This document shows, in pieces, positions 1 through 9,190 of a stretch of 64,000 bases of DNA. The stretch spans positions 1-64,000 of the forward strand of contig JARLJN010000074.1 in the NCBI GenBank assembly GCA_031291255.1. The letters run 5' to 3'. The notes under the pieces were generated by a model that did no database searches, had not been told where the DNA came from, and saw only the letters and a program-made list of their open reading frames with translations. Made by a program: the position numbers and the translations under genes. The DNA comes from Gammaproteobacteria bacterium (GTDB lineage: Bacteria > Pseudomonadota > Gammaproteobacteria > DSM-16500). How positions within the stretch are numbered: position 1 is the first letter of the stretch; the number at the start of each line of letters is the position of its first letter.

Positions 1-1
1 A

Positions 2-110
2 TATAACTGGTCTATCACGGCGTGCGATCCGGGATCTAGTCTTTTAGAAGTCTTCTCAATGCTGCTAAAAACCTGGATCCCGGATCGCGCGTCATGTTAG
101 AACAGTTATA
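2..110. repeat. Long imperfect inverted repeat (MITE-like)
   Basis: Two arms of about 35 nt (2-36 and 76-110) are inverted copies of each other with about five mismatches; both contain GATCCGGGATC or its complement. The 39-nt centre has no gene. A small palindromic mobile or REP-type element just downstream of the glycosyl-1-phosphate transferase gene would look like this. It lies at the window edge, so its outer limit is not certain. Confidence 0.6.
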
Positions 111-221
111 CTTTAATATTTTGTAGATGACGCTTGTCCGGGACGACAGACCTGCGATGCATAGTTGCTGGGGATTTTAAAAAAAGAAAACCTTGTTCTC
201 CCGTCTCACTTATGTTGCAGC

Positions 222-1637
222 TTAATAAGCATTTTTATTAAAAAATCCTCGAAAAAACGTGAGTAATATGATTTTACAATCAAAGGCCAAAGACCAATGA
301 TCTATGTAAAATAAATCAAATTCCACACGTTTTTCCATCTTATCTAGCGTCTCTGTCTCACCACGCCAACCATTCACTTGTGCCCATCCAGTGATACCGG
401 GTTTCACTTTGTGGCGTTGCATATACGCTTTGATAGAATCTTTATAAAATTCATTATGTGATAGCGCATGTGGACGCGGCCCTACTATAGACATACGCCC
501 TTGCAACACATTTATAAACTGCGGTAATTCATCTAAACTTGTTTTACGTAAAAATTTTCCTAACTTAGTGATACGTCTATCTTCTAACTTTGCTTGAGTG
601 ACTTGCCCTGGCGCTTCATTATGTATATACATAGTTCTAAATTTATAAATTTTTATAACCTTACCATCCCAACCATGACGTAATTGTTTAAAAAACACAG
701 GGCCTTTTGAGCTAAGTTTCACTAACAACGCAATCATTAAAAATAATGGACTAATAATAATTAAAATAATTGCAGCAAAAATTCTATCTTCACAGGCTTT
801 CAACCAACGATTAACACCTACCATAGGTGAAGCATTTAAGTTTAACGCTGGAAACCCAGCTAAATTGCTGATGGAATGATTAAATAATCCCAATCCGAAA
901 GTATCTAAGACAAAACGAATAGCAATTGTGTGATGGCGAACTTTATGCAGTAATTGCTTAACTTTTTCTTCAGCACTCAAAGGCATAGCCAGCCAAATTT
1001 CATCTATAGGGTCTTTGACTGTAAGCAAATAGTCGCTTAAATTTTCTGGGGTTTGTTGCACAGGAATACCTTGAATCGATGCCGGCTTATCTGATATTTC
1101 ATCATCAAAAATAGCGACTATACGAAATCCAGTCCACAGTGCTTGCTGTAATGTCTCAGCGAGAGCAGCACCCAAGTCCCCTGCTCCAATAATAATGACA
1201 CGCCTTTCATTTAAGCGGAATGAACGCATTGTTCGTAATAAGACCAACAAGCTGCATCGGAAAGTAAGTAACAACACAACAGACAAAACAGCCCAGCTCA
1301 TAAACCAGCTGCGTGAAAAATGCTCACCTGATTTGGTGAGAAATGCTAAACCAGCCAATAACATCAAAACAACCGTCACTGCACGAATTAAGGTTCCCAT
1401 GTGTTCCCAGAACTTTTTAGCTCGTATGGATTCATAGACATGAAAAAATGAAAAAACAGCCAGTGTAAATACGGCTGCTATCCCTAACGCATCAACATAA
1501 CGCCCTGGCAAATCTAAATTGCCAAAACGATAGTAAAAAGCCGCTAATCCAGCTGCTATAATCGCTGCTATATCTAAAACATGAAGTAATATAGCTAATG
1601 GTTTTGAGTATTCTTTGAGCAAGCCTCTACGGAGCAT
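222..1637 (-). CDS. Undecaprenyl-phosphate sugar-1-phosphate transferase (WcaJ/WbaP type)
   Basis: Polyisoprenyl-phosphate hexose-1-phosphate transferase that would load the first sugar on undecaprenyl phosphate at the inner membrane. The 471-residue protein has the usual order: four N-terminal membrane segments within about residues 12-130, a Rossmann-like CoA-binding-type domain starting at [10 protein letters not shown] (about 147), another membrane segment near 290, then the bacterial sugar transferase domain with [31 protein letters not shown] and [12 protein letters not shown]. Length and motifs match full-length WcaJ/WbaP rather than the short WecP/PglC forms. It stands alone, divergent from the next gene. 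Glucose or galactose as substrate cannot be told by eye. Confidence 0.9.
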   Translation of the reverse strand: MLRRGLLKEYSKPLAILLHVLDIAAIIAAGLAAFYYRFGNLDLPGRYVDALGIAAVFTLAVFSFFHVYESIRAKKFWEHMGTLIRAVTVVLMLLAGLAFLTKSGEHFSRSWFMSWAVLSVVLLLTFRCSLLVLLRTMRSFRLNERRVIIIGAGDLGAALAETLQQALWTGFRIVAIFDDEISDKPASIQGIPVQQTPENLSDYLLTVKDPIDEIWLAMPLSAEEKVKQLLHKVRHHTIAIRFVLDTFGLGLFNHSISNLAGFPALNLNASPMVGVNRWLKACEDRIFAAIILIIISPLFLMIALLVKLSSKGPVFFKQLRHGWDGKVIKIYKFRTMYIHNEAPGQVTQAKLEDRRITKLGKFLRKTSLDELPQFINVLQGRMSIVGPRPHALSHNEFYKDSIKAYMQRHKVKPGITGWAQVNGWRGETETLDKMEKRVEFDLFYIDHWSLAFDCKIILLTFFRGFFNKNAY

Positions 1638-1699
1638 GGTTTCTACTTATAGTCAGATTAAAGTTATGTTATTCTCGAGCTAAATTTAAATATCGAGCT

Positions 1700-1789
1700 T
1701 TTGTAGCCCGGACTAAGCGTAGCGAGTCCGGGAATGAATGAGGCAGACTTCACGGACACGGCGCTGCACGCCTTTGTCCGTGCTACAAA
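1700..1789. repeat. Extragenic palindrome, two nested hairpins
   Basis: The ends TTTGTAGC (1700-1707) and GCTACAAA (1782-1789) are inverted copies. Between them are two further hairpins: CCCGGACT/AGTCCGGG (about 1707-1732) and CACGGACA/TGTCCGTG (about 1751-1782). This is a REP-like cruciform element in the divergent intergenic region. It resembles the TGTAGCCCGG element near 24100 and may belong to the same family. Confidence 0.65.
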
Positions 1790-1860
1790 TCAGACAATGA
1801 TAGTCACCTCGAATTCTGCTATTGTATTGAACTTAAACCCCTTTGACAAAAGAATAAACT

Positions 1861-2982
1861 ATGAAAATTGCGATTGTTTGTGATTGGTTAGTTACCTATG
1901 CCGGCGCTGAACGCGTTCTATCTGAACTGCTCGCCTGTTTTCCTGAGGCTGATTTATTTGCGGTAGTCGATTTTTTATCGGCTGATGACAGAAAGCATTT
2001 ACAAAATAAATCTGCGACCACCACTTTTATACAATCACTGCCGTTTGCAAAAAAACGTTATCGCTCTTATTTACCTTTAATGCCCTTGGCAATAGAGCAG
2101 CTTGATCTCTCGTCATATGACTTAATTATTTCAAGTTCACATGCGGTAGCCAAAGGCGTTATCACTGGGCCAGATCAATTGCATATAGCTTACGTACATT
2201 CACCTATGCGATATGCATGGGATTTACAGCACCAATATTTGAAAGAAACAGGTTTACACAAAGGTCTAAAAGGTTTTATCGCGAAATGGTTTCTGCATAA
2301 ATTACGTATATGGGATCAACGTACTGCGCACGGCGTAGATCATTTTATTGCAAATTCACAATTTATCGCACGCCGCATTTGGAAAACATACAGACGCGAA
2401 GCCGATGTCATTTATCCTGCAGTCAATTTAAATGAATTCACACCTTACGAGAAAAAAGAAGATTATTATTTAATTGCTTCTCGCATGGTTCCGTATAAAA
2501 AAATGGATTTGATTGTTGAAAGTTTTGCGCAAATGCCAGATAAAAAATTAATTGTCATTGGCACTGGCCCTGATTTTGAAAAAGTAAAAACTAAAGCAAC
2601 CAGCAATATTTCTATACTGGGCTTTCAACCCACAGAAAAATTAATTCATACTATGCAACGTGCAAAAGCCCTACTATTTGCAGCAGAAGAAGATTTTGGT
2701 TTGGTTCCACTGGAAGCACAAGCCTGCGGAACACCTGTGATCGCATTTGGTAAAGGCGGTGCACTAGAAACTGTAAGAGGCTTAGGCCAGACTGATCCAA
2801 CTGGCGTATTTTTCGCAGAACAAAGCATGTCCTCTATTTGCAAAGCTGTTGCAGAGTTCGAAGCACATGAAAAAAGCTTTACTGTGGCAAACTGCGTGAA
2901 TAATGCGAATAAATTTTCTTCCGCACATTTTCGTCAAACATTTAAAAAATATGTGTCCGACAAAATGCGAGTCACACCATGA
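1861..2982 (+). CDS. Glycosyltransferase family 4
   Basis: Retaining GT-B glycosyltransferase of the GT4 family, likely adding mannose or a related sugar from an NDP donor on the cytoplasmic side. The N-terminal domain starts MKIAIVCDWLVTYAGAERV, typical of mannosyltransferases of the WbaZ kind. The C-terminal donor domain shows YLIASRMVPYKKMD (about 202-215) and the EX7E-type stretch EEDFGLVPLEAQACGTPV (about 278-295). At 373 residues it is full length. It overlaps the following manC by 4 nt (ATGA), so the two are probably translationally coupled, which supports a GDP-mannose-related substrate. Donor specificity is inference. Confidence 0.85.
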   Translation: MKIAIVCDWLVTYAGAERVLSELLACFPEADLFAVVDFLSADDRKHLQNKSATTTFIQSLPFAKKRYRSYLPLMPLAIEQLDLSSYDLIISSSHAVAKGVITGPDQLHIAYVHSPMRYAWDLQHQYLKETGLHKGLKGFIAKWFLHKLRIWDQRTAHGVDHFIANSQFIARRIWKTYRREADVIYPAVNLNEFTPYEKKEDYYLIASRMVPYKKMDLIVESFAQMPDKKLIVIGTGPDFEKVKTKATSNISILGFQPTEKLIHTMQRAKALLFAAEEDFGLVPLEAQACGTPVIAFGKGGALETVRGLGQTDPTGVFFAEQSMSSICKAVAEFEAHEKSFTVANCVNNANKFSSAHFRQTFKKYVSDKMRVTP

Positions 2983-4373
2983 TAGTACCTGTCATATTAG
3001 CCGGTGGCTCAGGAACAAGATTATGGCCGCTATCAAGAACTAGCTATCCTAAACAGCTGCTCTCATTAATAGATGACAACACCTTATTGCAAAATACGTT
3101 GCTGCGTCTTCAATCCATTCATGACATCAGCGCGCCCATTATTATTTGCAGCAACGAACATCGTTTTTTAATAGCTGAACAACTGCAAGAAATAGGCATA
3201 CACAACGCATCTATTATTTTAGAACCCGAAGGTAAAAACACCGCTCCTGCTGCAGCTATAGCTGCTTTAGCACAACGAGATCAAAATAATATTTTATTGG
3301 TATTGCCTGCAGATCATTTTATTTCAGATGTAAATCAATTTACTTCTGTCATTAATCATTCAATATCCTATGCTGAAGAAAATAAACTAGTCACTTATGG
3401 CATTACACCAACTCGTGCTGACACAGGCTATGGTTATATTAAAACAACTACAAACCACAACGTTGAAAGCTTTATTGAAAAACCCAATCTTGAAAAAGCG
3501 CTAGAGTATTTTAGTTCAGGCTCACATTATTGGAATAGCGGAATATTTATGTTTCGTGCTTCGGCTTATTTAGCTGAATTAGAAACACAAGCACCCGATA
3601 TTTTATTCTCTTGCCGCGAAAGTTTTAACAACGCCGTTAAAGATTTAGATTTTATAAGACTGGATCAACATTCATTTAAATCATGCCGCAGTGATTCCAT
3701 TGATTATGCCATCATGGAAAAAACAAATAACGCTGTACTCTTACCGCTGGATGCAGGTTGGAGTGACATTGGATCTTGGTCAGCACTGTATGATGCTAAA
3801 CAACCCGACTCCAACGGAAACGTTTTACAAGGTGATGTGATTATAGAAGATGTAAAAAATTCCTATTTATCTTCTACCAACAGACTGTTAGCTGTGGTCG
3901 GTGTCAGCGATCATATTATTATTGAAACATCTGATGCTGTACTGGTTGCACATAAAGATAAGAGTCAAGACATTAAAAAATTAGTTGCTCAGCTCAAACA
4001 AAAAGAAAGACCTGAAGCTGAAACACATCAAAAAATATTTCGTCCGTGGGGATATTATGAAATTTTACATCAAAGTGAAAATTTTAAAGTAAAACGCATC
4101 TCAATTAAACCGGGTGCGGCAATTTCATTACAAATGCATTTGCATCGTTCTGAACACTGGGTAGTTGTTGCTGGCCAAGCACAAGTCACACGAGGCGATG
4201 ATGTTTTTATTCTGTCAGAAAGTGAATCCACTTATATTCCTAAAACCGTGAAGCATAGATTAGCTAACCTAAGCGCTCATAATGTTGAAATAATTGAAAC
4301 TCAATTAGGAAACTATTTAGGTGAAGATGATATTGTTCGTTATGAAGATACCTATGGGCGTATGACTATATAA
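2979..4373 (+). CDS. manC: Mannose-1-phosphate guanylyltransferase / mannose-6-phosphate isomerase (copy 1)
   Basis: Type II bifunctional enzyme: isomerises fructose-6-P to mannose-6-P and makes GDP-mannose from mannose-1-P and GTP. The nucleotidyltransferase signature GGSGTRLWPLSR is at residues 8-19, followed by FIEKP near 165. The C-terminal cupin isomerase domain has HLHRSEHW near 385. The length (464) is normal. It overlaps the preceding GT4. A second manC lies at about 25.1-26.5 kb. No phosphomannomutase is seen in the window, so mannose-1-P must come from a gene elsewhere. Confidence 0.93.
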   Translation: MIVPVILAGGSGTRLWPLSRTSYPKQLLSLIDDNTLLQNTLLRLQSIHDISAPIIICSNEHRFLIAEQLQEIGIHNASIILEPEGKNTAPAAAIAALAQRDQNNILLVLPADHFISDVNQFTSVINHSISYAEENKLVTYGITPTRADTGYGYIKTTTNHNVESFIEKPNLEKALEYFSSGSHYWNSGIFMFRASAYLAELETQAPDILFSCRESFNNAVKDLDFIRLDQHSFKSCRSDSIDYAIMEKTNNAVLLPLDAGWSDIGSWSALYDAKQPDSNGNVLQGDVIIEDVKNSYLSSTNRLLAVVGVSDHIIIETSDAVLVAHKDKSQDIKKLVAQLKQKERPEAETHQKIFRPWGYYEILHQSENFKVKRISIKPGAAISLQMHLHRSEHWVVVAGQAQVTRGDDVFILSESESTYIPKTVKHRLANLSAHNVEIIETQLGNYLGEDDIVRYEDTYGRMTI

Positions 4374-4456
4374 TCACCGGTGTTAATAGACCATTGTTTC
4401 AACTAAAGTGGTGTGATAAGCTTTCGCACTTCATGAAATCTAAAAACGAAATAATT

Positions 4457-4591
4457 ATGTCAACAGAATCTACTATCACCGCTAGTACAGACCTTAGTAA
4501 CGACCGTTTTCCATCTGAGTCTCAAGTTAATTATAAAAGAAAAAACCAAAAGCAACTTGCACGAAAAGATCTGCTAGAAGGTCTCATCTAG
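4457..4591 (+). pseudogene. 5' remnant of a wzm (ABC-2 permease) gene
   Basis: A 44-codon reading frame whose end, QKQLARKDLLEGLI, matches the N-terminal cytoplasmic region of the wzm product at about 19.4 kb (QRRLALKDIIDGII) and then stops before any membrane segment. The untranslated leader is also alike: ATTGTTTCAA, TAAA and TGATAAGCT appear in the same order at 4393-4422 and 19244-19273. This suggests a duplicated wzm promoter and 5' end of which only the start survives. It could still be translated as a short peptide. There is no sign of the permease body or of a wzt after it. Confidence 0.6.
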
Positions 4592-4998
4592 ATTTTAAAA
4601 AAATCACACCAAAAGGTGCAGCCAGCGTCCATGTTGCTAGCAAGTCATTTGTTTTACGATTGCTGTGTGACATTAGCATACTCGCTTACCGCTGATGTCA
4701 ACTTCCTTGTTAAGAGTAAATTTTGTTGAGCAACGGATAATCTCTGCCGATCAGAATAGCATGATACAAGCATTCCGAAACTCTTTTCATGATGATTTTG
4801 ATCATTTTTTTGGGCATGCTCCCGTTGCAAATTTTTCACCCTAAACTACTTCAACTAGTATTGATTTAAAAAAAATACATCACTATAATCTAAAAATACG
4901 TTATCAGCATTAACACCTGTCAACTTATAAATATACATAACGGTAATAGTTGTTAGATTTCCATCTAGCCTGGGGTAAGTCCTAAAAGGATAAAACGC
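4592..4998. other. Gene-free spacer after the wzm remnant
   Basis: About 400 nt with no convincing gene. A minus-strand frame of 61 codons (4654-4839) has no recognisable family. The sequence probably contains decayed DNA left after loss of the second wzm region, and the promoter for the following methyltransferase genes. No convincing hairpin or repeat was found here. Confidence 0.5.
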
Positions 4999-5718
4999 TT
5001 GTTAGTTACCAACTTTAGATTGAAATACGCTCTCTACAAAATAATTCTCCCCTTTTTCCAACTTTTCGACACTGGTCGCATGCATCCTGTACGCGAAAGA
5101 GCTATACGTGCACTGAACAGCAGCGTGAACTACATCGAAGCTAATATGCCTGATGCAATTGGCTTTGAAACACAGAAAGAATTAATTGTTTATTCACTTA
5201 ATGAAACGCGGGTTTCAGGTTTCTTTCTAGAATTCGGTGTATTCACCGGAGGCACCATGCGATTTATGGCAAAGAAAAAACCTACTGAATCCTTTCACGG
5301 TTTTGATAGCTTCGAAGGACTGCCGGAACATTGGTCAGGAATGCCCTTAGTTAAACACAGTTTTTCTTTGAAAGGTAATTTACCCAAAGTACCTAGTAAT
5401 GTTAAATTACATAAAGGATGGTTTAATGAAACTCTTCCCATCTGGCGCAAAGAATACAAAAACAAAGTCGCCTTCATACACATAGACTGCGATCTTTATT
5501 CATCAACTGTAGACATCCTAGAAAACTTGGCTGACCACATTCAAATTGGTACCGTTATATTATTCGATGAATATTTTAACTATTCCAACTGGCAAAACCA
5601 TGAATACAAAGCATGGAAAGAATTCACTACCAAATTTAAAATTGATTATGAATATATAGGATTTGCACGACAACAAGTTGCTATAAAAATTATTCGGCTT
5701 GGAAATCACATTAAGTGA
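4999..5718 (+). CDS. TylF/macrocin-type O-methyltransferase
   Basis: SAM-dependent sugar O-methyltransferase of the TylF family (239 residues). The SAM-binding loop is FLEFGVFTGGTM (about 77-88), followed by HGFDSFEGLP and the metal-binding type stretch HIDCDLYSST near 165, with FDEY soon after. The start is TTG, with AAGGA 8 nt upstream; an internal ATG lies about 27 codons in. It would methylate a hydroxyl of a nucleotide sugar or of the growing chain in the cytoplasm. The next methyltransferase starts 48 nt downstream. Confidence 0.85.
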   Translation: MLVTNFRLKYALYKIILPFFQLFDTGRMHPVRERAIRALNSSVNYIEANMPDAIGFETQKELIVYSLNETRVSGFFLEFGVFTGGTMRFMAKKKPTESFHGFDSFEGLPEHWSGMPLVKHSFSLKGNLPKVPSNVKLHKGWFNETLPIWRKEYKNKVAFIHIDCDLYSSTVDILENLADHIQIGTVILFDEYFNYSNWQNHEYKAWKEFTTKFKIDYEYIGFARQQVAIKIIRLGNHIK

Positions 5719-5766
5719 TTTCAAATGGAAGGCTCTAGTACTGCCATAAAATAAAAGGATTTTAAA

Positions 5767-6489
5767 ATGAAGTACAACGAAGCAAAATCTTATTGGGAGC
5801 GCGCAGGGGAAGTAAGTTATGCTGCTGCGATGTTTGCACATTCTGATATTGAAAAACACATAAATAATCGATTATGGCAAGTAGGTATTGATATCGGTAA
5901 ACAGCTCGGACTAAATAACCAATCTCGTGTTCTTGATCTTGGTTGCGGTGATGGTACGTTAGCGAATATTGTTTTATCTAAACATTTCAAAACAATTGAT
6001 GGTTTTGATCTTTCGGCTGCAGGCATTAAACGCGCTCAGCAACTTGCTCCGCATAAAAACATGCGCTTTACAACGTGCGATATTACCAAAATGGATTATT
6101 CTAGTTTGCCTAAATACGATGGAGCTTATCTTTGGGGCATATTACATCATGTAAAAGACGCAACCCCCAGCATTTTACAAAATCTGCGAAGCACAACTAA
6201 AAAAATTGTTGTATTAGAACCGAATGGAAATAATATTTTACGAAAAATTTTAGAACGTACAAGTGCCTATAAAACTGCTGGGGAAGATAGCTTTAAAACC
6301 AAGCAAATGGAAGAAATTTTTAAACAGGCAGGTTTTCGTCCGGTGGTTTGGCACCGCCTTAACTTATTTCCTAATTTTACACCGAAGGTTGTTTTTCAAC
6401 TTTTGAAACACTTTGAACCTGTAGTTGAACACACACCAATATTACGTGCATTGTGTACGGTAAATATGTGGGGTTATGAAGCTATATGA
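5767..6489 (+). CDS. Class I SAM-dependent methyltransferase
   Basis: A 240-residue methyltransferase with the glycine-rich SAM motif RVLDLGCGDGTL (about 57-68) and the acidic GFDLS at the end of strand 2. LWGILHHV corresponds to motif post-I/II seen in sugar and small-molecule methyltransferases. It overlaps the following GT2 gene by 4 nt (ATGA), so the two are probably co-translated. The acceptor is unknown; a sugar hydroxyl or an N/C-methylation on a nucleotide sugar is likely from context. Confidence 0.8.
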   Translation: MKYNEAKSYWERAGEVSYAAAMFAHSDIEKHINNRLWQVGIDIGKQLGLNNQSRVLDLGCGDGTLANIVLSKHFKTIDGFDLSAAGIKRAQQLAPHKNMRFTTCDITKMDYSSLPKYDGAYLWGILHHVKDATPSILQNLRSTTKKIVVLEPNGNNILRKILERTSAYKTAGEDSFKTKQMEEIFKQAGFRPVVWHRLNLFPNFTPKVVFQLLKHFEPVVEHTPILRALCTVNMWGYEAI

Positions 6490-7301
6490 GTAATAAAACC
6501 TTGGATTTTCCCGACGCCACAGTTACCTTATCCGCATCTGCACAGCATTATCATTTATTTGAAAAGATTGGCTCCCCTTACGAAGGTAATGAAATAGATC
6601 TTACTTTATTCATCTCTTGCTACAATGAAGAAATATTTATCGAGGATACGCTTGCTGTTACTACCAAAGCGATGACGATAGTGGGTAAAACTTATGAAAT
6701 TATTGTGATCGACGATGGGTCTAAAGACCGTTCTGTGGAATTAGTACAAAAATTTATAAACCAAAACCCTGATATCAATATTATATTGCGTGTTAATAAA
6801 AAAAATAAAGGCTTAGCCCAAAACTATATTGACGGCGCATTTATTGGTCGTGGCAAATATTATAGACTCATTTGTGGCGACAATGCAGAACCCATAGAAA
6901 CAATAGTCAGTGTACTTAAGATGATAGGCGAAGCAGACATTATTGTGCCATATTATACATCCGCTCAAGGAAAAAGCGCCTATAGACAATTTGTTTCTAG
7001 AATATATACACATATTATTAATCTCGTAAGTGGCAATAAAATTAATTATTATAACGGTCTGCAAATTCACCTACGATATAATGTGATGCGCTGGCACCCC
7101 AATACGCGCGGATTCGGTTTTCAAGCAGGGTTGCTATGCTTATTGCTTGACATGGGATTCACTTACAAGCAAATTCCTTGCATCACCATTGAGCGACGTG
7201 GTGGCGGTGGCAACGCGATCACTTTAAGAAATTTACGGTCTGTCATACATACAATAGTCAGCATCTTGTTACGCAGAATGGCTCCTTCGGCAAAAAAATA
7301 A
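6486..7301 (+). CDS. Glycosyltransferase family 2
   Basis: GT-A fold family 2 glycosyltransferase, 271 residues. The N-terminal nucleotide-binding strand LFISCYNEE is near 41, IVIDDGSKDRS near 75 and GLAQNYIDGAF near 110; LICGDNAEP replaces the usual DxD region. There are no strong C-terminal membrane segments, so it is probably a peripheral cytoplasmic enzyme adding one sugar of the repeat unit. It is the last gene of the first plus-strand operon and faces the transketolase operon end-to-end. Confidence 0.82.
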   Translation: MSNKTLDFPDATVTLSASAQHYHLFEKIGSPYEGNEIDLTLFISCYNEEIFIEDTLAVTTKAMTIVGKTYEIIVIDDGSKDRSVELVQKFINQNPDINIILRVNKKNKGLAQNYIDGAFIGRGKYYRLICGDNAEPIETIVSVLKMIGEADIIVPYYTSAQGKSAYRQFVSRIYTHIINLVSGNKINYYNGLQIHLRYNVMRWHPNTRGFGFQAGLLCLLLDMGFTYKQIPCITIERRGGGGNAITLRNLRSVIHTIVSILLRRMAPSAKK

Positions 7302-7352
7302 AGTAAATAAATAGATACAAATCTGCTATGCATTTTCATTACAAAGATAGCC

Positions 7353-8351
7353 TCAAGCAAGACAAGCTTCACTTCTTGCGAACTTTTCACTTATTGAATT
7401 ATTTGCAAAATGGGTATTCACTATCTCAGCCAGACTTGCGAGTAATTTCTCCACACTAAGTCCGTAGTAATCTAAGATCAGTTCTTGACTACCATATTTA
7501 TCTGGATACCGATCAGGAAAACCAAAACGTTTAATCAACGGAATGATTCTGCCCAATGCTTCTATTAAACTGTCAGTCACTGCACTGCCTAAGCCACCTA
7601 CTAAAGTGTTTTCTTCTACCGTGACAACAAGGTCAGATTCTTTTGCATGGTGAATAATACATTCTAAATCGAGTGGTTTCACAGTATGACAATGCAATAC
7701 AGTTGTACCAATCGATAAAGACTCTAAGGCTTTCGCTACTTTTAAAACACGTTGCGTCATAATACCGGTTGAAATTAGTAGAACGTTGATATCTCTTTCA
7801 CCGTGAGTTTGATGCATATTGATAGCTTGACCAATAGCAAAAGAATTCTCTGCGCGGCTTACCACTTCATCGCCGCCCTTCCCTAAACGAATATAAATAG
7901 GTTGCGGCCAATCTAATGTTTGCTTCATGAGACGAGTCACTTCATCTGCATCGCTGACAGATACAACAGTCATATTAGGCAGCGCACGCATAATGCTTAA
8001 ATCTTCGGTAGCAAGATGTGTTGGCCCTAAAGGTGCATAAACAACTCCACCACCATTAGCGATTAATCGAATAGGTAAGTTATGCATACAAATATCAACT
8101 GCGATTTGTTCGTAACAACGACGTGTTAAGAAAGTTGCAATCGTATTCACATAAGGAATATATCCTTCCATAGCTAATCCCGCGGCCATGCCTATGATAT
8201 TAGCTTCATATACTCCTTCCATATAAAAACGATCAGGAAATTCTTCTTTCATTTTTCCCAATAAACCAGGACTCAAATCAGAGCCTATAAATACGACACG
8301 TTCATCCTGCTTTGCTAACTCATATACCATATTTATACACGTTTCGCGCAC
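7353..8351 (-). CDS. Transketolase, C-terminal half (pyrimidine-binding and C-terminal domains)
   Basis: One subunit of a split transketolase (332 residues). It carries the pyrimidine domain (IGSDLSPGLLG near the N-terminus, GVYEANIIGMAAGLA with the catalytic Glu for TPP, ANGGGVVYAPLGPTHLATED) and the C-terminal domain (ISTGIMTQRVLKVAKAL). The start is GTG, two bases after the stop of the N-terminal subunit gene. Together the subunits would move a two-carbon ketol unit, here probably to build a precursor sugar since the gene sits in a polysaccharide operon. It is the last gene of the minus-strand operon. DXS-like or acetoin-dehydrogenase-like E1-beta enzymes are less likely because of the transketolase-like N-terminal partner. 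Confidence 0.88.
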   Translation of the reverse strand: MRETCINMVYELAKQDERVVFIGSDLSPGLLGKMKEEFPDRFYMEGVYEANIIGMAAGLAMEGYIPYVNTIATFLTRRCYEQIAVDICMHNLPIRLIANGGGVVYAPLGPTHLATEDLSIMRALPNMTVVSVSDADEVTRLMKQTLDWPQPIYIRLGKGGDEVVSRAENSFAIGQAINMHQTHGERDINVLLISTGIMTQRVLKVAKALESLSIGTTVLHCHTVKPLDLECIIHHAKESDLVVTVEENTLVGGLGSAVTDSLIEALGRIIPLIKRFGFPDRYPDKYGSQELILDYYGLSVEKLLASLAEIVNTHFANNSISEKFARSEACLA

Positions 8352-8353
8352 TG

Positions 8354-9190
8354 TTATTTTTCCAATTCTGCATACATTTCTTGGATGGTTTCTTTACTCA
8401 AACGTGCTTTGTGATGCCATGCAGGATTATGTTCTGCAAAACTAAATCCTTTACCTTTCACGGTGTGACAGATAATTGCGGTGGGTTTATCTTGTTCCAA
8501 GAGTAAACGCTGCAACACATTTTGCAAAGCAGGCACATCATGGCCATTCACTTCCGTTACAGAAAAATTAAAACTTCGCCATTTATCCGCTAAGGGCTCT
8601 AAATCTTGAATATCTTTCGTGGCACCCGCTGATTGAATTTTATTGTAATCTATCATCGCTACAATATTATTTAACTTATGTTTACCGATACAGAGAGCCG
8701 CTTCCCATACTGAGCCCTCATTAATTTCTCCATCGCCCATGATGACAAAGGTTTTATTTTGACGTTTTTTCATTTTTGCAGCCAGCGCAAAACCTAAACC
8801 TACTGACAAACCATGCCCCAATGAACCCGTACAAGTTTCTATACCTGGAATTTTATTTGCATCAGGATGACCGCCTAAAATAGAATCGAAATGACAGAAT
8901 GTATCGAGATGTGAAAGATCAAAAAATCCTTTATCCGCTAACAATGCATATTGTGCAATACAACCATGCCCCTTACTTAAGATACAACGATCACGATGCT
9001 CCCAAGATGGATTTTGTGAGTCGAATGCTAAAATATCGTCATAAAGAACGCGTAAAATTTCAATCAAAGACATGGTTGATCCAATATGTCCTCGATTACC
9101 ACCTTCTAATGCTCGACAGGCTAATCTTCTCAAGTATAGCGAGCGGGCATCTAATTTAATCTCAGATGCTTGTTGCGTGTATGATTTCAT
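8354..9190 (-). CDS. Transketolase, N-terminal half (TPP-binding domain)
   Basis: The TPP/Mg-binding subunit of the split transketolase (278 residues). It has GHIGSTMSLIEIL (about 34-46), SKGHGCIAQYALLA near 72, GSLGHGLSVGLGFALA near 121 and the TPP motif GDGEINEGSVWEA followed by NKIQSAG. The histidines expected for sugar binding are present (SKGHG, GSLGHG). Split transketolases of this kind are common in bacteria and are often accessory rather than pentose-phosphate enzymes. It overlaps the upstream kinase-like gene by 4 nt and is followed 2 nt later by the C-terminal subunit. Confidence 0.9.
   Translation of the reverse strand: MKSYTQQASEIKLDARSLYLRRLACRALEGGNRGHIGSTMSLIEILRVLYDDILAFDSQNPSWEHRDRCILSKGHGCIAQYALLADKGFFDLSHLDTFCHFDSILGGHPDANKIPGIETCTGSLGHGLSVGLGFALAAKMKKRQNKTFVIMGDGEINEGSVWEAALCIGKHKLNNIVAMIDYNKIQSAGATKDIQDLEPLADKWRSFNFSVTEVNGHDVPALQNVLQRLLLEQDKPTAIICHTVKGKGFSFAEHNPAWHHKARLSKETIQEMYAELEK

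Noticed and set aside
1827..1860. TTGAAC/TTGACA boxes just upstream of the GT4 gene
   Set aside because: The TTGACA is only about 13 nt from the start codon and no matching -10 was found.
4394..4456. In-frame upstream extension of the wzm remnant
   Set aside because: This part matches the untranslated leader of the intact wzm gene, so translation most likely starts at 4457.
4654..4839. Minus-strand frame of 61 codons beginning with GTG
   Set aside because: The composition is protein-like and a weak ribosome site is present, but I recognise no family and it lies in a stretch that looks like decayed DNA. Not enough to call a gene.
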